Shown here in pieces: positions 6,487 through 11,701 of a stretch of 11,701 bases of DNA (position 1 is its first letter; each line of letters opens with the position of its first letter). The notes under the pieces are model-generated. The model had not been told where the DNA came from. It did no database searches and saw only the letters and a list, made by a program, of their open reading frames with translations. Origin of the DNA: an uncultured Prevotella sp. Its GTDB lineage: Bacteria; Bacteroidota; Bacteroidia; Bacteroidales; Bacteroidaceae. The stretch is from assembly GCA_900550635.1 (NCBI GenBank), contig URSZ01000072.1, positions 1 through 11,701 of the forward strand. The letters are read 5' to 3'. Made by a program: the position numbers and the translations under genes.

Positions 6487-8511
6487 ATGAGTAATAAAAA
6501 AGGCGTGATGGATTCAGCCGCCGACAATATAAGGGTGCTGACTGCAGCTATGGTAGAGCGTGCACGTTCCGGACACCCGGGCGGTGCTATGGGAGGAGCA
6601 GATTTTATAAACGTGCTTTATTCGGAGTTTTTGGTTTATGATCCGGACAACCCATTGTGGGAATGCCGTGATAGATTCTTTTTGGATCCGGGGCATGAAA
6701 GCGCAATGCTTTATTCCGTGCTAATGCTTTCAGGAAAATATACCATGGAGGAATTAAAGCAATTCCGCCAATGGAAATCACCCACGCCTGGTCATCCCGA
6801 ACTTAACCAGCTTCGTGGAATAGAAAATACATCAGGTCCTTTAGGGCAAGGACATACATATGCCGTTGGTGCCGCTATCGCTGCAAAGTTCTTGGCAGCG
6901 CATACGGGTAATAAATCATTTGAAAAAGAAAAGATTTATACGTATATTTCTGATGGTGGCATACAGGAAGAAATTTCCCAAGGTGCAGGCCGTATAGCAG
7001 GGCATTTAGGATTAGACAATCTAATCATGTTCTTTGATTCGAATGACATTCAACTTTCGACGGAATGCTCCGATGTTATCTCGGAAGATACGGCAATGAA
7101 GTACCGTTCTTGGAATTGGAACGTTATAGAGATAGACGGAAACGATTGCGAAGCTATACGCGGAGCACTACTTGCAGCACATGAAGAAAAAGAACGTCCT
7201 ACTTTGATTATAGGAAAATGTATAATGGGCAAAGGGTGCAGGCGTGCAGACGGTTCTTCTTACGAACATGATTGTGGTACACATGGTGCACCGTTGGGAA
7301 ATGGTGCATATGTAAATACAATAAAAAATCTAGGTGCTGACCCTGAAAATCCGTTTATAGTAAGGCCGGAAGTTGCTGAACTGTATGAGCAACGCAGGAA
7401 CGAACTAAAAAGAATAGTAGCCCAGCGTCACAAGGAAGAAAAAGAGTGGGCTGAAGCAAATCCGGAAAAAGCAAAAAAACAATCCGATTGGTTTGCAAAA
7501 CGTTTACCCGAAATAGATTGGGAGACAATAGAGCATAAACCAAACGCTGCAACAAGAGCCGGGTCACAGACAATCCTTAAACGGCTATCTGAACGTGTTG
7601 AAAATATGATATGCTCTTCGGCCGATTTGTGCAATTCCGACAAGACGGACGGTTTCCTTTATGGTACACAAAACTTGAAAAAAGGAGATTTTTCCGGGAA
7701 GTTCTTGCAGGCAGGTGTTAGTGAGCTCACTATGGCTTGTTGCTGTATAGGAATTTCGCTGCACGGCGGAGTGTGGGCTGCAATGGGAACATTCTTCGTG
7801 TTCTCTGATTATATGAAGCCGGCAATACGTATGGCAGCTCTTATGGAATTGCCGGTTAAGTTCATTTGGACGCACGATGCTTTCAGAGTGGGAGAGGACG
7901 GGCCGACCCATGAGCCGGTAGAACAAGAGGCACAAATACGCTTGATGGAGAAACTGAAAAATCATAGCGGTAAAAATTCATTACTAGTCCTTCGCCCCAG
8001 CGACGTGCATGCTACTACAGTATGCTGGCAAATGGCAATGGAAAACGATGATACGCCAACAGCTCTTATTTTTTCGCGTCAGAATGTTTTCGACCTTCCC
8101 AAAGGAACAAATTATAAATTAGGACGAAAAGGCGCATATTTGGTAAAAGAAGTAGAAAATCCCGCATGTATTGCAGTGGCGTCTGGCTCAGAAGTCTCAA
8201 CGCTGGTAAGTGCCTCAGAAATACTCCAGGCACAAGGCATTAATATAAATGTTGTAAGTTGTCCGAGCGAAGGTCTGTTTTTCAATCAGCCCGAAGAGTA
8301 CCGGGAAAAGATTCTTCCGCGCAATGCAAAGATTTTCGGACTTACTGCAGGGTTGCCCGTAACAATTCAGTCTTTGGTAGGAAACAACGGATATGTGCAT
8401 GGGTTGGACATGTTCGGTTTCAGTGCCCCCTACAAAGTTTTGGATGAAAAATTAGGCTTCACACCCGAATATGTAGCCGAAGAAATTAAACAATATATCA
8501 ATAAAAAATGA
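6487..8511 (+). CDS. tkt: Transketolase
   Basis: A 674-residue thiamine-diphosphate enzyme of the non-oxidative pentose phosphate pathway that moves two-carbon units between ketose and aldose phosphates. The order is typical: N-terminal cofactor domain with GHPGGAMGG (29-37) and GPLGQGHTYAVGAA; the diphosphate/Mg loop SDGGIQEEIS (155-164) with Asp156 and Asn186; then the pyrimidine-binding domain with Glu413 in GVSELTMACCC and the substrate motif GEDGPTHEPVEQ (469 onward, His475); then a C-terminal domain. The first residue of the usual GDG motif is Ser here, as in other Bacteroidota transketolases I recall. The length is normal. The stop codon overlaps the rpiB start (ATGA), so the two are translationally coupled. 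Confidence 0.96.
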   Translation: MSNKKGVMDSAADNIRVLTAAMVERARSGHPGGAMGGADFINVLYSEFLVYDPDNPLWECRDRFFLDPGHESAMLYSVLMLSGKYTMEELKQFRQWKSPTPGHPELNQLRGIENTSGPLGQGHTYAVGAAIAAKFLAAHTGNKSFEKEKIYTYISDGGIQEEISQGAGRIAGHLGLDNLIMFFDSNDIQLSTECSDVISEDTAMKYRSWNWNVIEIDGNDCEAIRGALLAAHEEKERPTLIIGKCIMGKGCRRADGSSYEHDCGTHGAPLGNGAYVNTIKNLGADPENPFIVRPEVAELYEQRRNELKRIVAQRHKEEKEWAEANPEKAKKQSDWFAKRLPEIDWETIEHKPNAATRAGSQTILKRLSERVENMICSSADLCNSDKTDGFLYGTQNLKKGDFSGKFLQAGVSELTMACCCIGISLHGGVWAAMGTFFVFSDYMKPAIRMAALMELPVKFIWTHDAFRVGEDGPTHEPVEQEAQIRLMEKLKNHSGKNSLLVLRPSDVHATTVCWQMAMENDDTPTALIFSRQNVFDLPKGTNYKLGRKGAYLVKEVENPACIAVASGSEVSTLVSASEILQAQGININVVSCPSEGLFFNQPEEYREKILPRNAKIFGLTAGLPVTIQSLVGNNGYVHGLDMFGFSAPYKVLDEKLGFTPEYVAEEIKQYINKK

Positions 8512-8942
8512 TAGCAAAGATAGGATTAGCGTCCGACCATGCCGGCTATGCTTTAAAACAGCATGTAAAGCAATATTTGAAAAGTAAGGGATGGGAATAT
8601 GAGGACTTCGGCTGTTTGTCGGAAGAATCTTGTGATTACCCTGATTATGCACATGCGTTAGGCAAAGCTGTTGATGAAGGTGTAATATCAAAAGGTATTG
8701 CTATTTGTGGAACAGGTGAAGGCATGGCAATGACATTAAACAAGCATTCAAAAGTACGTGCCGCATTATGCTGGTCTCCCGAAATAGCACACATGACTCG
8801 TCTGCATAATGATTCTAATATACTTGTCATGCCTGGACGATATATTGATGAAAAGCAAGCAGATTCGATTATGGACGAATACTTTTCAACAGAATTTGAA
8901 GGTGGAAGGCATGTAAGACGCATAAATAAAATTCCTCTTTAA
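8508..8942 (+). CDS. rpiB: Ribose-5-phosphate isomerase B
   Basis: A 144-residue enzyme of the RpiB/LacAB family that interconverts ribose 5-phosphate and ribulose 5-phosphate in the cytoplasm. The family motifs are clear: GLASDHAGYALK with Asp10 and His11, CDYPDYA, the catalytic Cys67 in IAICGTGEGMAMTLNK, the conserved AALCW, and TRLHNDSNILVMPGR with His100. Length is typical. The ATG at 8508 overlaps the tkt stop codon, giving an operon of two enzymes of the same pathway. A perfect 42-bp palindrome with a T-tail begins about 54 bp after the stop and may end the transcript. Some relatives act on allose or galactose phosphates, but the tkt linkage favours ribose 5-phosphate. Confidence 0.95.
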   Translation: MIAKIGLASDHAGYALKQHVKQYLKSKGWEYEDFGCLSEESCDYPDYAHALGKAVDEGVISKGIAICGTGEGMAMTLNKHSKVRAALCWSPEIAHMTRLHNDSNILVMPGRYIDEKQADSIMDEYFSTEFEGGRHVRRINKIPL

Positions 8943-8974
8943 AGAATCGGATTTGTAGAGCTAAGTTTACGGAG

Positions 8975-9037
8975 AAAACATCTCTGAGATATTTCAAAAT
9001 ATGTCTGACCTATTTTAAAATAGGTCAGACATATTTT
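8975..9037. repeat. Tandem 21-bp quasi-palindromic repeat array, site 2
   Basis: Three 21-bp units lie at 8975-8995, 8996-9016 and 9017-9037. The first has the core ATCTC-T-GAGAT. The second and third are exact reverse complements of each other. The whole stretch 8975-9039 matches 11226-11290 at 61 of 65 positions by hand count. It lies between the convergent genes rpiB and the DUF418 gene. Confidence 0.85.
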
Positions 9038-9039
9038 TT
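8996..9039 (+). terminator. Perfect 42-bp palindrome with T-tail, probable bidirectional terminator for rpiB and the DUF418 gene
   Basis: Two perfect 21-base arms (8996-9016 and 9017-9037) meet at a TTTTAAAA centre. On the plus strand the stem ends in a run of six T (9034-9039); on the minus strand the complementary T stretch is short. Position between convergent genes suits termination of both transcripts, although the stem is A/T-rich and the element also belongs to a dispersed repeat family. Confidence 0.5.
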
Positions 9040-9184
9040 CTAACTTCTGTATGGGGTGAGAACCGAGTCTTAATTTTTTGGATAAATGTTTATAAAGGCA
9101 ACGGTTCGAATCGGGGAGCAGTAAAAGCAAATGTAAGTAATCTCATAACTATGCTTACCTGCATTTTTTATTGGTATAATATTA

Positions 9185-10360
9185 TTACTTATTACTTTTC
9201 AGCCAAGTCCATTTATGCCAGATGTATTCCAGCGGTCCTTGTTTGTGGCTCGATAGCCACCATTTGCATATCCGCACTTGTACTGTCAGTATTAACAAGG
9301 CAACAATCAGACTCATAGTATAGCCGCAGTGTGGAGCAAGGTGCAAGCCAAACGGGAAAAACACAAGTCCGCCTATAATTGATTGTGAAATATAGTTGGT
9401 AAGGCTCATCTTGCCGTAATATCGTAAATTCGTCACGGCTTTTTTAAACTTATCGTTTTGGTAAAGCAGTACAAACGAGGAAATCAAAACCAACGTAAAT
9501 GCCAACTTCTGCCACATGTCTAATACTGTGCCAACGGTTTTTTGTGTGAAATCACTGCTTCCCATTACAAGTTCCATAATAGTGTATAACGGTGCGAAAG
9601 CTACCGACGATACAACGAGGGTCGTAATCCAAAAGCGATTGCTTTTTTCAGAGAATATGAATAATTGCTTTCGTCCAAGGTAGAAGCCAAGCAAAAACAG
9701 TCCGGCAGTTTGTATGAAGCGCCCTGCGCCGATAGCCCAAAACAGGCTGGCTTTCTGGCCGAGCGTAACGTTGTTTGATAGAAAATACCAGAGGTCTCCA
9801 GATTTTGTGTATTCAGCAACAAAACGGAACATCTCGTTTACTTTAAGGTCAGGTATTTGATGGGCCGGGTTTATTAGTTTTGCTATATAGTGGAACCATT
9901 CCACCGGTTGCAGCAAGAAGAATATTGAAAGAATTATAATTGCCTTGTCGCTCCAGTTTCGCGTAAGGAACAGCACCAGGCTCACAATGGAAAATAATAG
10001 AAGCACATCGCCCGCGGGATAGAATAGTGCGTTAAGCGAGGCGAAGCCAACAAGCAGCACCATGCGCCATAGGAAGCGGTAGCCGAAGTCCTTTCCTTTT
10101 TTCTTTTGATTGTTTGTCTGTATGTAAAAAGTGAATCCGAACAAAAGAGCAAATATTGCGTATGCCTTGCCTGCAAAAAGGCAAAACACGGTATTGCCCA
10201 CGCCACGGTCGAGAGCGTTCAGCCAGGACGGAGAGTCGGTGGGATAATACATGTAGTGGAAGTGTTCTATGCAGTGAACCAAAATTATAGCCATTACGGC
10301 AAAACCGCGTAATGCGTCTACTACTTCTATGCGAGGGGTCTTTTCATAAACCGGTTTCAT
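9185..10360 (-). CDS. DUF418 family multi-pass membrane protein
   Basis: A 391-residue inner-membrane protein with many hydrophobic segments, probably eight or more. The N-terminus has the family signature RIEVVDALRGFAVMAIILVH (10-29), shared with YeiB-like and acyltransferase-3-like proteins. The C-terminal DUF418 domain is marked by YYGKMSLTNYISQSIIGG, later GCKW-like KWWLSSHKQGPLEYIWHKWTW and the end at residue 391. The GPLEYIWR-type motif is diagnostic. Function is not established; members have been suggested to act in transport or modification of surface molecules. It is the only minus-strand gene here, is monocistronic in this window, converges on rpiB and diverges from the lipoprotein gene. 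Start chosen at the ATG at 10358-10360, which leaves a normal short lead before the LRGFA motif. Confidence 0.9.
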   Translation of the reverse strand: MKPVYEKTPRIEVVDALRGFAVMAIILVHCIEHFHYMYYPTDSPSWLNALDRGVGNTVFCLFAGKAYAIFALLFGFTFYIQTNNQKKKGKDFGYRFLWRMVLLVGFASLNALFYPAGDVLLLFSIVSLVLFLTRNWSDKAIIILSIFFLLQPVEWFHYIAKLINPAHQIPDLKVNEMFRFVAEYTKSGDLWYFLSNNVTLGQKASLFWAIGAGRFIQTAGLFLLGFYLGRKQLFIFSEKSNRFWITTLVVSSVAFAPLYTIMELVMGSSDFTQKTVGTVLDMWQKLAFTLVLISSFVLLYQNDKFKKAVTNLRYYGKMSLTNYISQSIIGGLVFFPFGLHLAPHCGYTMSLIVALLILTVQVRICKWWLSSHKQGPLEYIWHKWTWLKSNK

Positions 10361-10665
10361 TTATCCTGACTTCTTGTTTTTTATTTCAACTTAAAAAATA
10401 TCTGCTCTCCGTGCCGGGAGAGTAACGCAAATTTTGGCGAAAATACGAAAAAAAGCAAAATTCCAAGTAAAATATTGCCATTATGTTTATTTATGCCGTA
10501 GTGTAAACGTGCCAGCCTTTTGTTGCGATTTGTGCATATTCGTATGGTTGCGGCTGAATATTCTGCTTTGTTTAAGTAAAAAGTAATAAAACTACCGTTT
10601 AAATTCTCGATATTTAAAAGTAATGTATTACTTTAGCATGTTATTTAATAAATAATTTATGTGAC
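10361..10665. other. 305-bp divergent intergenic region between the DUF418 gene and the lipoprotein gene
   Basis: No gene is seen. A small hairpin with arms CTCTCC (10405-10410) and GGAGAG (10417-10422) lies about 45-60 bp before the DUF418 start, in what would be its promoter or leader. A TACTTTAG at 10629-10636 is one base off the -7 box TAnnTTTG and could serve the lipoprotein gene. A CGAAAATA (10439-10446) reads TATTTTCG on the minus strand, one base off the same box. None is strong. Confidence 0.4.
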
Positions 10666-11019
10666 ATGAAAAAAGCGGTATTTTTGTTAACATTGGGTCT
10701 TTGCGCTTGCGCAGGAAACAGTGAGCCCGACATCCGCGGGAGTTGGATTGAAGTTTTGCCAGAAGGCGTGCCGTTTGTGCAAGGTATGAACCTTAAAGAA
10801 GACGGAACGGCCGAATCTATAGGCATGGCTACGTTGAAGTATAACAAATGGACGTATGAAGGTGACAAATTAATTTTGGATGGTGAAAGTATCGGTAACG
10901 GGCAGACAATAATTTTTTCTGACACGATGACTGTTGTCGGTGTTAAAAATGATACTCTTACCGTAAAACGCGGAGAAGAAACCGTGTTTTATGTACGTAA
11001 GGCAGAGCAAGGCAAATAA
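10666..11019 (+). CDS. Small lipoprotein, lipocalin-like
   Basis: A 117-residue lipoprotein. The signal peptide MKKAVFLLTLGLCAC ends in a lipobox LCAC with Cys15 as the lipidated residue; Cys13 is a less suitable alternative. The mature part, PDIRGSWIEVLPEG, then MNLKEDGTAESIGMATLKYNKW, GDKLILDGESIG, and short beta-strand blocks to the end, resembles the small lipocalin-like (GxW start) proteins common in Bacteroidota. Such proteins are usually on the outer membrane or in the periplasm; a ligand cannot be inferred. The gene stands alone, divergent from the DUF418 gene and 500 bp from the next gene. The sequence seems intact. Confidence 0.75.
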   Translation: MKKAVFLLTLGLCACAGNSEPDIRGSWIEVLPEGVPFVQGMNLKEDGTAESIGMATLKYNKWTYEGDKLILDGESIGNGQTIIFSDTMTVVGVKNDTLTVKRGEETVFYVRKAEQGK

Positions 11020-11225
11020 GCAAGGCTGACATTATATAACGCCAATAATCGTTGGAAGATGTTTGCCTTTCGAAAATAAGTTCGCTTAAGACAAAGTTGA
11101 AAGTAAGTGACACGGGGTCATTCAGGATATAAAAACTCATGTGTGTTTTTGGATAAAAACGAATCCAGTGTGCGACGCGTGAAAACTTTGAATTAATGCG
11201 TCTTTCCAAGGTAAGGACTTCTTGA

Positions 11226-11288
11226 AAAATATCTCTGAGATATTTCAAAATATGTCTGACATAATTCAAAATAGGTCAGACATATTTT
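11226..11288. repeat. Tandem 21-bp quasi-palindromic repeat array, site 3
   Basis: Three 21-bp units lie at 11226-11246, 11247-11267 and 11268-11288, followed by T residues to 11290. The first has a strong palindromic core, AATATCTC-T-GAGATATT. The outer ends of units two and three (AAAATATGTCTGAC at 11247-11260 and GTCAGACATATTTT at 11275-11288) pair perfectly over 14 bp. Matches site 2 at 61 of 65 positions including short flanks. Confidence 0.85.
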
Positions 11289-11301
11289 TTGCGCCCTAAT
11301 A

Positions 11302-11457
11302 ATGAGGATGAAAACTAAACTATTGAAGGCAGACAAAACAGGAAAAGTGCTTGCGGATGTACAGTATAGGAAAATTTTCCGACGTTGGACTGCAGTGAAT
11401 GACTATTGTAGAATCAGTAAAAAAGGTACAAACATCTATATTTTTGTTACAGCGTGA
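11302..11457 (+). CDS. Possible small ORF, unknown function
   Basis: A 51-codon frame from ATG (11302, with a second in-frame ATG at 11308) to TGA (11455-11457). The product is basic, beginning MRMKTKLLKADKTGKVLADV and including YRKIFRRW. I do not recognise it. There is no clear promoter or ribosome binding site, and it starts 12 bp after repeat site 3. It could equally be a remnant of a longer gene or chance. Confidence 0.2.
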   Translation: MRMKTKLLKADKTGKVLADVQYRKIFRRWTAVNDYCRISKKGTNIYIFVTA

Positions 11458-11472
11458 AGCTGTTATAGTTTA

Positions 11473-11480
11473 TAACTTTG
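11473..11480 (+). promoter_or_regulatory. Promoter -7 box of the carboxymuconolactone-decarboxylase-like gene
   Basis: TAACTTTG matches TAnnTTTG, about 40 bp before the start codon. The nearest upstream TTTG (11443-11446) is 26 bp away, too far for a good -33 box. Two small inverted repeats overlap or precede the box: GTTATA/TATAAC (11462-11476) and ACAGC/GCTGT (11449-11463). They may be a regulator site. Confidence 0.45.
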
Positions 11481-11519
11481 CGATACAATAGAAGGTTAAT
11501 AATAAAATCAAACCAAGCA

Positions 11520-11701
11520 ATGAAAAAGGTTATATTAATGTCAATATTCAGTATTTTAACTTTTAATGTTATGGCACAAGAAAAAGTAAAACAAACAGCA
11601 GGACGTGACCAATTGGGTGAATTTGCCCCGAAATTTGCCGAGTTAAACGATGATGTGTTGTTCGGTGAAGTTTGGAGCCGTACTGATAAATTAGGTCTTC
11701 G
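11520..11701 (+). CDS. Exported carboxymuconolactone decarboxylase family protein, N-terminal part (cut by window end)
   Basis: The first 60 codons of a gene that runs off the right edge. Residues 1-20 form a Sec signal peptide ending VMAQ. The mature start includes AGRDQLGEFAPKFAELNDDV and then LFGEVWSR, DKLGLR. This is the typical opening of the carboxymuconolactone-decarboxylase/AhpD-like helical fold, whose members are decarboxylases or peroxidase-like proteins. The conserved catalytic cysteines or histidine of the fold would lie beyond the window, so the activity cannot be judged. Start chosen at the ATG at 11520, which gives the signal peptide. It has its own promoter-like box. Confidence 0.8.
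   Translation, partial: MKKVILMSIFSILTFNVMAQEKVKQTAGRDQLGEFAPKFAELNDDVLFGEVWSRTDKLGL

Larger units (their letters stand above)
11020..11519. other. 500-bp intergenic region with repeat array and a possible very small ORF
   Basis: No confident gene is present. A minus-strand frame (10958-11269, 103 codons) overlaps the lipoprotein gene and starts inside the 21-bp repeat array, so I do not call it. A plus-strand frame of 51 codons (11302-11457) is listed separately at low confidence. The region holds repeat site 3 (11226-11288) and the promoter of the downstream gene (near 11473). Confidence 0.7.

Noticed and set aside
9100..9120. tRNA T-loop-like sequence GGTTCGAATC near 9104-9113, considered as a tRNA or attachment-site remnant
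   Set aside because: The flanking bases do not form a T-stem (only two of five pairs), and no acceptor, anticodon or D arm can be folded from the upstream 70 bases.
9129..9170. Possible second terminator after rpiB: GTAAG and CTTAC arms followed by six T
   Set aside because: The stem is only 5 bp with a long loop and needs a bulge to extend. It is too weak to call beside the perfect palindrome at 8996-9037.
10958..11269. Minus-strand frame of 103 codons between the lipoprotein gene and repeat site 3
   Set aside because: Its end overlaps the lipoprotein gene, its start lies inside the repeat array, and it has no promoter or start signal. The product seemed vaguely reminiscent of small hypothetical proteins from this phylum, but I could not support that, so I do not call it a gene.

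Overview
The window looks like a chromosomal segment from a member of the Bacteroidota, most likely the order Bacteroidales. Three observations support this. Several proteins are typical of the phylum: a DUF4293 membrane protein next to an omega/Rpb6-like RNA polymerase subunit, a DUF418 membrane protein, and a transketolase with the SDGGIQEE form of the thiamine-diphosphate loop. Start codons rarely have a Shine-Dalgarno sequence. Several genes are preceded by the phylum's -7 promoter box TAnnTTTG (best examples at 2445-2452, 4191-4198, 6447-6454 and 11473-11480). I cannot assign a genus.

Layout from left to right. Positions 2-891 hold the end of the omega-like subunit gene and the DUF4293 gene. 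Positions 921-2050 hold ssb and a 4'-phosphopantetheinyl transferase gene, probably one transcript. After a 428-bp intergenic region rich in inverted repeats comes a gene for an exported ADP-ribosylglycohydrolase-family protein (2479-3993), closed by a strong intrinsic terminator. dapF and dapL (4253-6334) follow as a pair that makes meso-diaminopimelate from tetrahydrodipicolinate. tkt and rpiB (6487-8942) overlap by an ATGA and form a non-oxidative pentose-phosphate unit. A DUF418 gene (9185-10360) is the only complete gene on the minus strand and converges on rpiB. A small lipoprotein gene (10666-11019) follows, then 500 bp with no confident gene, then the start of an exported carboxymuconolactone-decarboxylase-family gene cut by the window edge.

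Most genes are housekeeping: DNA binding, carrier-protein activation, lysine/peptidoglycan precursor synthesis and pentose interconversion. I see no phage, CRISPR, transposase, toxin-antitoxin or recognised defence system.

The least ordinary signal is in the intergenic DNA. A family of 21-bp quasi-palindromic units with a GTC-N-GAC core occurs in tandem at three separate places (about 2194-2298, 8975-9037 and 11226-11288). At the second site two units form a perfect 42-bp palindrome between convergent genes. Further inverted repeats lie upstream of the glycohydrolase gene and over the tkt and carboxymuconolactone-decarboxylase-family promoters.
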